Shown piece by piece: positions 46,501-58,501 of a stretch of 64,000 nucleotides of DNA. The first letter of the stretch is position 1. Every line of letters begins with the position of its first letter. A program made the position numbers and the translations under genes. The notes beneath the pieces were generated by a model. It was not told the origin of the DNA and made no database searches. It saw nothing but the letters and a program-made list of their open reading frames with translations. This DNA is from Mactromeris polynyma (taxonomy: Eukaryota > Mollusca > Bivalvia > Venerida > Mactridae): the NCBI GenBank assembly GCA_032209605.1, contig JASFXZ010000013.1, forward strand, positions 11,181,901-11,245,900, written 5' to 3'.

Positions 46501-47455
46501 AATATAAACAGAAACAATTGTCACCTAAGATAATGCATGGTTATCGATATGTCATAATTTAAATATCGAAGTACCTGGCCAAGTTTTCACCAAAAAAATG
46601 CTAAAGGTTAGTAATATATTTAAATACCCTAACATGCTAACTATCGAAATTGATATATTTAAGTACTTTTTCAATAATCAAAGCACTGAAAGGATGTCAC
46701 TTCAAATAGTCAGACGTCACTTTGACATAGATTTACCAATCACAATAGTCTATCAAAAACACTTTTTTTATGTCAGTATATTAAATAATATAGGAGTTGA
46801 ACACACACTATTTTATACATATAATTGGTATAGACAGTCAGAAGGATGGATCATCATCATGTCCAACTCGACAATTTGTCCTAAAAGATTACGCGGTTGA
46901 CCTAGTTGCACTATCTGTACAAGTTACACGAATAATTAATGCATCATTTTTCATTGTAAAAATGAAGAACCGATATAACAGTATTCAGTTTTTATGCGAC
47001 TGTTTAAACACATCTTATCTGCGCACAAAAGTTAACGTATAGGACATAGTATCATTTGGTTTACTGTATTTTTTTGCATGTCGTTATTAAAATTTTCAAT
47101 TGTTAATATTTAACAGTCGACAATAAAACAAAAATGTACGTGAATTTATTCAATTTAGAACAGTTTTCGTAAATCGTCGTTATTCAACGGAACGATAACG
47201 GAAAATCCCCATTTCCCATGATTTCAATATACGTATAATTGTTCGTTGGATATATTATATGTTGTACCGTTTCCTCGTATACGTATCTCTGCCTAACGTA
47301 CACTAAATAACACTATCGTCCGCTGTGTTAAAGTTCAGTGCACTTCACGCGTGATACGGCTGTCATTTACAATATTTAATGAACAAGTTTCTTTGGGGTT
47401 CTTTTTTTTGCGTAAGTGATATCAGCTCAAATCCGTTTTCTAGCTGATATTGCAA
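46501..47455. other. Intergenic DNA
   Basis: Frames of 100 and 81 codons (46598-47042) overlap in different phases and show no motif. The part from about 47170 to 47360 is somewhat richer in CpG. No gene is supported. Confidence 0.3.
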
Positions 47456-47593
47456 ATGCTTAGCGCTTTTTTGTTAGACAGTGACAACTTTCTTCAGGAG
47501 TATGAAGACTTTGGCGGTTCAGATTTACAGAGTTGGGATGACTCATCCGATGAGCCCCTTGCTAAAACGGCTTGCTTATTACATCCAGTTTAA
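47456..47593 (+). CDS. Possible 45-residue acidic N-terminal fragment, unknown
   Basis: The frame begins MLSAFLLDSDNFLQEYEDFG and continues GSDLQSWDDSSDEP before a stop at 47591. The acidic, Ser/Asp-rich start resembles the N-termini of piggyBac-like and some other transposases, but no catalytic part follows and I cannot assign it. Another frame covers the same bases. It could be a first exon or a transposon fragment. Confidence 0.15.
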   Translation: MLSAFLLDSDNFLQEYEDFGGSDLQSWDDSSDEPLAKTACLLHPV

Positions 47594-47819
47594 GACAATG
47601 GTGAACACCACCGGGGAGTATCACGTGGTCTCCATAGTACATTCGACCCCAAAATTTGATGTGTATAGATGGTTACCGATACGGTAGGATCTTTAGAATA
47701 GGCGCAGAGTACCCGCATTGTAACACAGGTTACTCAAGTACCTTTCGTGTTTCCGAGGTTTATCCGAAGTATGATGGAAATATCAATAATTAAGTGAAGG
47801 AACTGATGATTAAATGTGC

Positions 47820-48300
47820 ACAGACATGACCATATATACTTCATGAGCATATATGTAGCATTCCATAAGGATCAAACGCTAAGTGTGACCTTGACTTTTG
47901 AAATAGGGACGTTGGTTCATTGCACACGACACGTCGCCATTTGAGGAACACATTTGTAAAGTTATTTTAAAATCAGTCAGAACATGACAAAGTTACAAAC
48001 CCTGACATGACCACCTATATTCTATGTGCATATATATGCAAGATTCTATAATGATCAAACTCTTAGTCTGACCTTGATAGTTGATGTAAGGACGTGGGTC
48101 TGGCACGCGTCACGTCGCCTTAATGTGCCGAATACATGTGCCAAGTCTTGAACGCGACAAATCGCCTTTATATGCCAAACGCATGTTCCAAGTTATTTTA
48201 AAATCCCTCAGTACATGAAGAAGTTACAGCCCGGACATGAAAAATCAGGACGGGCAGACGGACGGACGGTGCAATTTTAATATGCCCAACTTCGGGGGCT
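47820..48300. repeat. Bivalve GACACGTCGCC-type repeat, copy 1
   Basis: Three related sub-units, each with 'GATCAAAC(G/T)CT(A/T)AG', 'GTGTGACCTTGA', 'ACGACACGTCGCC' and 'AGTTATTTTAAAATC..TCAG'. It ends in ACGGGCAGACGGACGGACGG. From memory this is a widespread bivalve non-coding repeat. Partner: 57840-58430. Confidence 0.7.
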
Positions 48301-48351
48301 TTGTTCGTCACAATTTTATGTATTGGTGGAATTTGCCAAATATATATTAGA

Positions 48352-50323
48352 CAAGTGGAAAAATATGCACAGACAAAATTTTGATAGATTTGTGTCATAT
48401 AAAGCACCACATTTAATATACTATCAGAATAAAACTATCACAGTGTGCAAAATGTTATTTTTGGGGTAAAATGGTTTAAAATTTAAATAAAAATGTTTTT
48501 TTTTGGAATTTGCCCAAAACGATGTCAATTTGTGCAATAATACTACCAAAATTACTGTATTTAATAGATATTATATTACAGTACAAAATACCTAGGGTAT
48601 AGAAACATAGTACCGTGTGAAATGTGATTTTTGGAGTAAAACTTTAAAAAAAATGGAAATTTTGGAATTTGCCTATTACTATGTCGAATTTTGCAACAAA
48701 ACTGCCAGAATTACTGTATTTTATATATATTGTATTACGGTACAAAATACTTAAGTACAGAAACATTGTATCGTGTGAAATGTGATTTTTGGGTTAAAAC
48801 TAAAAAAAATGGAAAATTTTGGAATCGGATAATTTCCCGTTCATGTTTCAGTAACAGTAATTTTCAACAAATGTTATATTGCAAAATCAATAATAAAAAT
48901 TATAGAAACAGTTTATGATGTGGAATGTAATATATATTTGTAATATACATCCACATAAATTGAGGTTATGGCAACCTTTTCAACACACGTAGATGTAGCA
49001 TACAATGTTCAAACCATACAATTTTGACGTAGTGTCACATCCAAGAATTGCATGATGGAATATAATATTTTTCACACAACTTTCATCGGAGTCCAGAAGT
49101 AGTTTCCAAGGAGGCCAGAACACGGTCAGGGGAAGAAGTATTAGTTTGCATATATGAAAGGGAGTCGGGGCAAAGTTTGAACATCGTATGCTTTTTTACG
49201 TTTGTTGAAAAGGTTGCAATAACATTAATCTATGTGGACACCAAAAAACTACCATTATAATATCTTTTGAATACAGTATTTGTGGTAGTTTTTTCGCAAA
49301 ATTTGAGTTAGTTATTGGCAAATTCCAAAAATTCCCATGTTTGGTTATTTTTTTAAGTTTTACCCCAAAAATCACATTTCACTCGATACAATATATCTAT
49401 GCTTTTGGTATTTTTAACTGTAATATATCAAGTAATTCTGGTAGTTTTATTGTAAAATTTGACATAGTTATTGGCAAATTCCAAAGTTTCCATGTTTCTG
49501 GTTATTTTTTTGAAGGTTTTACCCAAAAAATCATATTTCACACGGTATGATATTTCTATACTATAAGTATTATGTACTGTAATATAATATCTATTACATA
49601 AAGTAATTCTGGTAGTTTTATTGCAAAATTTGACATAGTTATTGGCAAATTCCATACATTTCCAATGTTTTCGGTCATTTTTTTTAAGGTTTTACCCCAA
49701 AAATCACATTTCACTGGTTACAATGTATCTATACTTGATGTTTTATGTACTGTTATACAATATCTATTAAACATGGTAATTTTGGTAGTTTTATTGCAAA
49801 ATTTGACTAAGTTATAGGTAAATTCCAAAAATTCCCATGTTTTTGGTTATTTTTATAAAGGATTTACCACAAAAATCACATTTAACACGGTACAATGTTT
49901 CTATACTTTAGGTATTATGTACTGTAATAAAATATCTATTATAAAAGTAATTCTGTTAGTTTTAATGGAAAAATTGACATAGTTATAGGCAAATTCCAGA
50001 AATGCCCATTTTTGTGATTTTTTTTAAAAAAATTCCCCAAAAACAGTGTTCAATGTTTGTATACTTTAGGTATTTTGTACTGTATACAATATATATTAAA
50101 TACAGTAATTCTGGTAGTTTTATTGCAAAATTTGACATAATTTTTGGCAAATTCCAGAAATTCCCATTCTTATTTAAATTTTCAACCATTTTACCCCAAA
50201 AATCACATTTTGCACTGTTTGATTGTCCTTTACTTTTAGTATATTTAATGTGATGCCTTATATGACACAAATCCACTAAAATTATTTCTGTGCATTTTTT
50301 TCCCCCAATTTTTTTTTCACTGG
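48352..50323. mobile_element. Foldback element with tandemly repeated, unequal arms
   Basis: Left arm 48352-49017 and right arm 49174-50323 are inverted copies around a 156-bp spacer. The outer tips (CAAGTGGAAAAATATGCACAG and, inverted, CCAGTG..AAAATGCACAG) and inner tips (GCAACCTTTTCAAC against GTTGAAAAGGTTGC) both match. Each arm is built from ~150-175-bp units containing TGTGATTTTTGGGGTAAAA, TTTGGAATTTGCC and ATTACTGTATTTAATAGATA; the left arm has about three units and the right about six. No transposase is present. The homologous region at 58430-58500 lacks the element. Confidence 0.85.
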
Positions 50324-53300
50324 ACTATACGTACTAACGAAGATGAATTGGTATATTTAATACTTTCCGGATTTCAAAGAAATTTTGATTTTCTAAACCT
50401 CCGCAACAAACAACCCGAATCGAATAAATCAATGATGGTTACATAGACATATTTACGTCAATACGTCCATAGGAATCGATTATTAAAACGTAATTGCATG
50501 TGTCAACATTGTAGCAAGTGTCAATAAACCTTGCTACCTACTACAAAACAACCGATATGAATTATATATACGTATCATTGTACGCTATGGCAACAAATGT
50601 TATTGGCAGCCTCATTGTGACCTCGGGTATCATCAGTAATAAAGTCAAATGTAATAGATACATTGAAAACAGTAGGCCAGTCATGTTAGCTTTAAGATGG
50701 GATCAACCTTAAGGTAATCAGTTCATCATTGACATAATGTCTGCAATAAATGAAACAGTTGTTGTTTCAATCTATATAATAATGCAATTTTGTAATTTTT
50801 TACCCGTCCACAAAAAAATAATGGACTGTTTTGTTCTCTGAAAAAACTTAATCCTTTAAAAATAAACCGATAAATGGAAAATCACATTTATTTTCTTATT
50901 TCTTCCTATTTTCAAATAGTGAAACCACCTTTGCACTAAACAGACTTGTAAATTTAAGAAAAGTCAGAAATATTCGAAATCAAAACAAAATTTTTGGGCG
51001 GCACGTTTGTGGCAGAAAATATTTAAAATAAATATCATGCGAACATCAAAATATTGACTATGTCAAAAAAAACAAATATCAGTTGGCCGTCATATTGTCT
51101 TCAATGAAAATTATTTGTAATGTGTAGCACCAACTATATCCAAATTTCAGAGACATTTACCGTCTGGTTTTTGCAAAATTTCATTTTGAACATATTGCTG
51201 CCTAAATTTTACATTCACATGATTTAACTGGAATTCGCAATTTTGCTTATTTCTTTCAAAAGTATGATTTATTTATGGCAAATGAAGTTCATGGTAGTTG
51301 TAAAACATAAGAAAATTTACTTTGTTGCCAAATTATGTAACTTCCAAGACTTAAACTAATATTTTTTTAATATTTTGAAGTATTTTAGTAAATTACCTCC
51401 CTTTATAAAAAAATACATACTTTTTTATTTTTTTACCAATAAAAGCACAATTAAAAAAAAATTAAGTGAAGGACTGCCTAGTTTATCATGACTTGCAACC
51501 GCTGTGAAATTAAATTTAACATACATTATGCAATATAAATATATTTTAATTCATTTAGTTACCATATAAAAAATAATATATACAAGGGAAATTACTTGAA
51601 CCATTGATGGACTGCTTACCTCAAACAAAATTCCAACAGTAACTTTTAATGCATTTCATTATTCACATGCTACAATAAAACTCAGTCCTTGACGGACTCA
51701 TGCGGGAACTTGAAACTCACCTTTGTTTCAAAACAGAATACAACACTTACAAATGATCCCAAACTACGATATAGTTAGATGAATAAAAGTTTGGAGTGTT
51801 ATTATAAGATAATATACAAGTTATGTCAAGTTTGACATGTTTATTTTTCAAACTCGAGAAGTTCATCAACCCATGCGATTATAACATACATAGTTAACAT
51901 TATAAACATAATACACACAGAAGTTATTCATTTAATTATATAGTAATGGTCATTTGTTGTCATTTTCACAATTTTAGACCTTTGGTTTAATGTTTTAGCT
52001 GACGATTCTTCACCCATCTCTACATACATGGTGGAAACATTAACGCATTTTAGGTCAACGCAGAGATGGTTTCTAACATCATCAAAGCACTTATAAAAGA
52101 ATCAAACGAAGTGGATCATATAGTAAGTATCGTTAACTAATGGAACTACATAAAGTATCAACCAGCAAACTATACGATTTTAGAGTATACAGAGCCTCTA
52201 TATTCCTCCTATTCAACAGAACGTTACAGTCCATGCTAACTAAAGTACACATTTTTGAAGGTTTTGAAGAAATACTTTTTTGTTATATTTGGAAGGTTGG
52301 TGTCATTTCTTGCGGTTCACTGATTGCATGTATGCTACCTAGCTGTCAGTCTAAGGTACTACACATATATATTTAGCGATTTTAATGTTTTGTTGCCAAA
52401 CGCGTCGACGGCTGATATTTTTATTGCAAAACGCGTTGAGAATCATTCTTGTCTAAATGTTATGTACTTTGAGTTATATGTGTCACACATATATTTTTGT
52501 ATGATTATACATGTACATATGTATGTATGTTTAAGATACTACACATGCATTTTAGATTCTTTAAAGTTTTGATGAAAAATGCGTTAATTAATAAAAGCAA
52601 ACTAAAAGTTTTTGGTCATAAGCAATTAACGAGACAACACAAGAAAGGAAAAATAATATCAAACAGAAAGGATAGGTATAACATTTTAGTAAATGCATAC
52701 ACTAGTAGTGTTAATCGTATAATGTAGCTGTCGGAACTGTAAATCTACGTACAATATTCTTTTATTACGAAGATTGAAATTTCTTTACCGGAGTTTGTGG
52801 TAGATTTCAACAACGTACATATTCTGAAAATATGTTGCAGTTGTTCGACTAGAAACAAATTAGACTGTAACACGAGATGTAAGTTACAAACAGTAGGAAT
52901 TAATCATTTAAACTTTACCTCTAGTTTGATTTGTATTATTGCTCCTGGCAACTAGCTTTCGCTAAACAAATACTTAAATATTTATGTGAAATCCAGAACT
53001 GTCTGATAATACAAAAGCAAATATTAAAATAAATGTGACTTGGTTAATGTCACTTAAATATCAAGAACTGTGTCAAGAGAACAAAGACTATTGTTTCGTT
53101 ACATAGCAACACCAAATCACAAAACAATTATGTAGCGACACAACTTGAATATATGAATGCAAAATTAATTAACTACACTTTTTAATGATGACAACTTGAT
53201 AAATATTTAATGATTTCATTGAATAACACCTTTCTAAAACTAGGCACGTCAGCTTTGTACGGAATGACACAACACTTGCTCAATAGAATCGTATCATGTT

Positions 53301-53350
53301 TATTATATCAACTGAATTATGCATGACTTACAAACGTTCGCAGAAAGTGT
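50324..53350 (+). repeat. Repeat D, copy 1
   Basis: From ACTAACGAAGATGAATTGG to about 53350, collinear with 58502-60490 except for the 916-bp element E at 50709-51624. The part after 51625 also matches 22824-24440. Shared landmarks include GATGGGATCA, CATCTCTACATACATGG and AACGCGTCGACGGCTGATAT. Overlapping frames at 52140-52727 fall inside the repeat and are not conserved among copies. Confidence 0.85.
50709..51624 (+). mobile_element. Element E: 916-bp non-autonomous DNA element
   Basis: The termini TTAAGGTAATCAGTTCATCA and TGATGGACTGCTTACCTCAA are inverted with 17 of 20 positions matching. It interrupts repeat D copy 1 relative to copy 2, which has an uninterrupted junction. No transposase. 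A diverged relative in the opposite orientation lies at about 21930-22823. Confidence 0.75.
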
Positions 53351-55600
53351 TTATGAATATGTTTGATGTTTTTATGCCCCGAATTGAAAAGGTTGGGGAG
53401 AAAGACACATATATTTGAATATTTATTTATTTTGATATTTCAACTGTGCTGTCTACTGCCTGCTCTGATAGCAATTAAGAGGATTAGTTTTTTGTGAGGG
53501 TCTTTTTGCTTGAGGAGACTGTGCTTAACGATGTCTTGGATGTATTTTGTATTTTCCTTATCCTTAATCTAAGTCACATTCATTAGAAAACAAGCTTGCA
53601 TTGAGACTTGGCAAATGCCACTGTGGAAAAATATCATAATGATATGATGGTTATGGAAATAGGTTGTAAGTTGGACATCTTGGGCGTGTATTTGGAGCGT
53701 CTGGCACTAAATATTGAAGTTCTTATCAAAGACACATCTTTATAATACATAGTAGGCCATTGGGATCAAGGGCATAACTAAAAAAAGTATTCGGTCAGTT
53801 CTGATGTATACAAAATGAAATTCATATTTTATTGTTTCAAAGTGATGGGTGGATTTTTTTTGACGTCCGGGAATTTCGAAATTCAGGAAATGAATAAGTG
53901 ATTGTCGATCATCGGTTTTCTGAAAAGCCACTGGTTTTAAATGGTTATTCAGAAGTTTGCAAAATTCTAAGACTTGCTGCATGATGTATATAACAATTAT
54001 ATAAAACTGTCAGATGTGAACTTCTGCCACAGGTCAAAAATCTTTCTTAAAGTGCTGAAGATGACCAATTGCCTTCAGCCTTTGGGTACACTACTTGTAT
54101 TTATTCTAGGGTAAGTAGGTCGAAGTCACAGGGGCATGGTAAACCAAAAAAAAACATTTTAACTTGCTAGACTATGTGTGTTCTATTCTTTTGTTTTAAT
54201 GTTTGTAAGAACCCTGATAAGAATGTAAATGAAATCCATTACAGCTTTATTTATTTTATAGAAATGTAATATATACATCGTTATATCTATATATTATACT
54301 AGAATATTTACTTTTAATATATATTGAATTTTAGAGTGAAAGTTTCTCTCACTTGATTTATTCTTTCTAAAATACACATAAAGTTACCTTAGTAACCAGT
54401 CAGAGGTATATGTTCAGACTTAGGCAAGACTTGCAACTGTAAATGGTGACTAGTAGTTGATCAAACTTGCATGAAGATATACCAAGTTGTCACAAAAATG
54501 ATGCATAAATGAAAATTAGAACAGTCACTTGGCCAAATACTGTTAGAATACACTTACTGTCATCAGTGGACTTTTGACATTTGGGATCACTCTTTAAAAT
54601 ATTTCTATTACTTCTTCTATGTATGTCATAGTTAATATACCTATGGGAAAATGTTAGGCATATTGCATATCTTGTGTAGACCGGTCGATGAATTACATAT
54701 CCTTGAACAATAATGTATCACTTGCATAGTGTATTCATCGAATATCAAAACAGCCGTATAAAATGAACTTCTTGACATTTCAATTACAAACACGTGCGAG
54801 GAATTACTCTTACTTAAAATTTAAATGGCTATATTTTATGTGAAAGTAAACATTGGGAATTGAGAATTGAACAATCGGCATAAATTGGTGAATATTAAAC
54901 ATAAAGATGTCAACCGTTCAGAAGTAAAGGATTATGGCATCCTTACGAATGTGAACAAAAATGTAAAAGGAAATGTTAGTAATTCCTTGCTCACAACACT
55001 TAATATATCTGCCCTTCGCAGTGTTGACAAAGCACTGCACCGTTTTTATTATCGACAATACAAGCTTCATTTAATGAATTCGTTGAATATTATGCATTTT
55101 TTTATAATAGAGCTGCGTGCTGGTTTTCAATCTCTAGCACTAATGAAAACTTGCACTGACTTAGAAAAATATGCTTAACTTTTTCCGATGCGTATATATT
55201 TCTGCATAAAATTGCATGCGATTTCCCTGCTTGAAATGTGACAAAATGCACATGAGCCTCACATTCAGTCAATTCTTTACAGATAATATCGCGGTCACAG
55301 GTACGTTTTCACACGGAATACATGGACAGCATTTATAATCACCTTTCTGTTTTACAAACAGGTAAAATATTTCTCTTTAAGGTCATTGACTTGGAATCGC
55401 TAATGCCCAATTATAAATCGATGACTTGCAAATCAGCGATTTATTACAGATTTCTTACGGTACGCTCGTAGTTTGAAATAGATTTCATTAAACTAGTTTA
55501 CAAATCATTGATTATTTAAAGGTGTTTATACAATAGTACACTGAACCACGATTCACATGGGTTTCGAGATGAGCACCCAATCGGAAATATGTGCTTTGTT
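53351..55600. other. Intergenic DNA, no gene supported
   Basis: An 80-codon minus-strand frame (53740-53982, with KTDDRQSLIHFLNFEIPG) and a 103-codon plus-strand frame (54867-55178) look like possible fragments, but I recognise neither. The phrase GGGATCAAGGGCATAACT near 53761 resembles bivalve repeat text. Confidence 0.3.
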
Positions 55601-55606
55601 ATAATC

Positions 55607-55895
55607 ATGTGACCGTAAGTTGTCCTAATGGCCGCTTGCTGGATACATACGAGGTTGGTGTGGCGTAACCTTCATCGCCGAGGAATTTCGAACGGAGGAT
55701 CATCTATTTTTCGTTGTTGTCAACATGGATAGAAAGACGAAACAAACAGTGCAATCGAGTTTGTTGCAAAGCATTAGTGAGCGATTTAAAATTGAAATAA
55801 AAATAGACAGTGCACCAAAGACAGAAAGAAGACAGAGAAGATGTGAAAATTGCAGACAAAACATGCGCCATATCTGTTCTTTTTACAACCCATAG
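55607..55895 (+). CDS. Possible promoter-proximal exon, 56 residues, basic with Cys pairs
   Basis: The frame runs from ATG 55725 to TAG 55893. It begins MDRKTKQTVQSSLLQSISER and ends RRQRRCENCRQNMRHICSFY plus two residues, with a C-x2-C...H-x-C pattern that could bind zinc. The 120 bases upstream are less AT-rich than their surroundings and contain TCATGTGAC (E-box) and AATGGCCGC (YY1-like) motifs. I do not recognise the family; a Cys-rich tail like this also occurs at the C-terminus of some transposases. Too short for certainty. Confidence 0.2.
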
Positions 55896-57769
55896 CACTC
55901 TTGTTTGAGAATGAACTATATTTTACGTTTAAATTATCAACAGTTTGCACCTATGTGTTCTTAAATAGCCCAGTGCGTCATTGGCGGCCCGTCTTAAAGC
56001 AAAGGAGCTCAGTGTTTCATGCAACTTACTGTTTTCCCGTGATAACTATTTACGAAAACATACACACATATGTTTCAAGCTCCTTGTATAATCAAGGTAT
56101 GCTCCGGACACACATATTGATTGTACAGCCCGATATAGTTTGAATCCTATGTTCAACCCTAGTCTACGAAGAATACAACTTTGGTGCATTTGAGAGCACT
56201 AAATAAGTTGTTTGTGTAAATTTCTTACTTCTCTTAGTTGAGAGGGTATTGAAATAAGTAATGCAAATGTCCGCCCATCTGTCCGTCGTTTCTAGTGTGG
56301 AGAACAAGTGTATAATTCTATACAATGACCACAAATTGATATAATTATACTGAAACGATTGACGGACAACGGAAGGACGGGCGGGAGAACGGAAAACAGA
56401 TTATGGTCTAACCTTTATTCTTCAACTTCAGTGACGGTTACTTAAACATTTGCATTTTGTTAGTTCAAACATATTGATTCCTGTCCTATCTACATTATTT
56501 TCTACTTTTTCGACAAAATTCAACAAAATGTTTGTTACACTATAAATACAACTTACCAAAAACGTGACAAATGTGCTCAACTAGTGTGATGAACGTAATC
56601 ATATATTTATATGTGAAGAATATAACCACATGCTTTACATTTGTGAAGAATGTGATCTGGGAAGAATATGGTCTAACATTGCGCATCACACTGCCTTTCC
56701 ATGGTAAACTTTTCCCTTCGGTCATTTCAAAATCCCTCAGTTCAGGACAAAGATATGCTTAAAAACATACTAATATTGATAGTTATAATAGTATTATACA
56801 TGCAAATATAGTTAAACCGTAAGTCCGACCTTCAAGCAATGGAACTGCGCAATACATAAGACATATCTGCTCGCTTTGATAAACATTTGTATAACAAAAT
56901 ACCTCAATGTATAACAAAGTTATGTTCCAGGCACAAATAACATTTTTAATTTTCATATGTAATGAGTTTTCAGCCCCGAATGTGACTTTTAGATGCTCGG
57001 GTGTCAAGCATGACAGACCCGGGTGCTATAGGAAATAATTTGTGAGGTTTCTTGAAAATTCAAATTGGTCCATGCATGTTGAAGTTACAGATCGGACATG
57101 GACATTTCTTCGAGTTATAATTCTGTGTGATAAGTTTGAGCCCCAAGAGCTTTAGCCTGTAGGATATTGAGCTTGATATTGCAAGGGACACGTATCTTCT
57201 AAGCCAAAGACTATCTTCATCTTCTACTGTTGTGTAATGCATTCGCGGTAGCCATATTTAGAAAGTACTAAAACACAATATATTTTAAATAATCACCAAA
57301 CAACCTCTGACTCTGATGTGTGTATCAGGTTTAGTGGATTTCATGTGTATCTGTAGTGATTAGCAGGTGTGCGATGAAATAATCTCATGAAAACCAGAAT
57401 TCTCCGTTGAAATTAAAAGTATTTCTTTCAAAATGAAGTTCTACTCTGTTCCATTCCATACCAGAGTCTTTAAATCATCACCGAACATACAATTAGTCTT
57501 TGTCTATTGAATATTTCATTTGTAGATTTCATTGTTTTAATTTAATCTAATAAAAAAGAAACGTTTAAAAGTTTCCTAAATATATCAGTTGTAGCGTTAC
57601 ATTACTATGCAGTATCCTGTCAATATTATCTTTTGTAAGACATTTGCGAGTGAGCGGAGCGAGCGATACGAAAGAATTGAATTTCATCTCACAATATTTC
57701 ATATCAGCATACAAGCATATCCTTGGACGATTTCGGGGAGGGGGCGTTCGCCGAATGTAGTGGGATGCA
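55896..57769. other. Intergenic DNA with repeat remnants
   Basis: At 56268-56386 TGTCCGCCCATCTGTCCGTC is matched in inverted form by GACGGACAACGGAAGGACGG and GCGG, a hairpin-forming remnant. About 56783-57080 carries words of the GACACGTCGCC-type repeat (CATGTTGAAGTTACAGATCGGACATG). A GAGTGAGCGGAGCGAGCGA block is at about 57650. No gene is seen. Confidence 0.4.
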
Positions 57770-58430
57770 AAAATTAGATGTGTATTGATGGTTGCCGATA
57801 AGGGAGGATCTTTAGAATAGGCGCAGAGTACCCAAATTGTGATGATTAAATGTGCTCAGACATGACCATCTATACTCCATAATCATATATGTAGCATTCC
57901 ATAATGATCAAACTCTAAGTGTGACCTTGACCTTTGTAGGGACGTTGTAGGGACGTTGTTACATTGCACACGACACGTCGCCATTGCAGGAACACATTTG
58001 TAAAGTTATTTTAAAATCCGTCAGAACATGACAAAGTTACAACCCTGACATGACTTATACTCTATGTGCATAATTTATATGCAAGATTCCATAATGATCA
58101 AACTCTATGTGTGACCTTGGTCTGTGATGTAAGGACGTGGGTCTTGCACACGACACGTTGCCTTAATGTGCCGAATACATGTGCCAAGTTATTTTAAAAT
58201 ATGTCAGTACATGACAAAGTAACAGGCCTGACACGACCACCTATACTTATATACAGCATTCCATAATGATATAACCCTAAGTGTGACCTTGACATTTGAG
58301 GTAGGGATGTGGATCTTAAACGCGACAAATCGCCTTATATGCCAAACACATGTTATTTTAAAATCCCTCAGTACATGGCGAAGTTATAGCCCGGACACGA
58401 AAGATCAGGACGGACAGACGGACGAATTTT
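57770..58430. repeat. Bivalve GACACGTCGCC-type repeat, copy 2
   Basis: Partner of 47640-48300: shares GGATCTTTAGAATAGGCGCA and GAGTACCC at its start and three CCTTG..GACACGTCGCC-type sub-units, ending GGACGGACAGACGGACG. It leads into repeat D copy 2 without the foldback element. Confidence 0.75.
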
Positions 58431-58501
58431 AGTAGATTTCATTGACATTACGAAACATAGGTATTTCCATCAAATCATTATTTTCCGACATTATTCCAAG
58501 T

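Noticed and set aside
52140..52727. Three overlapping frames of 76-82 codons
   Set aside because: They lie in repeat D; the corresponding frames in the other two copies are broken, and there is no motif.
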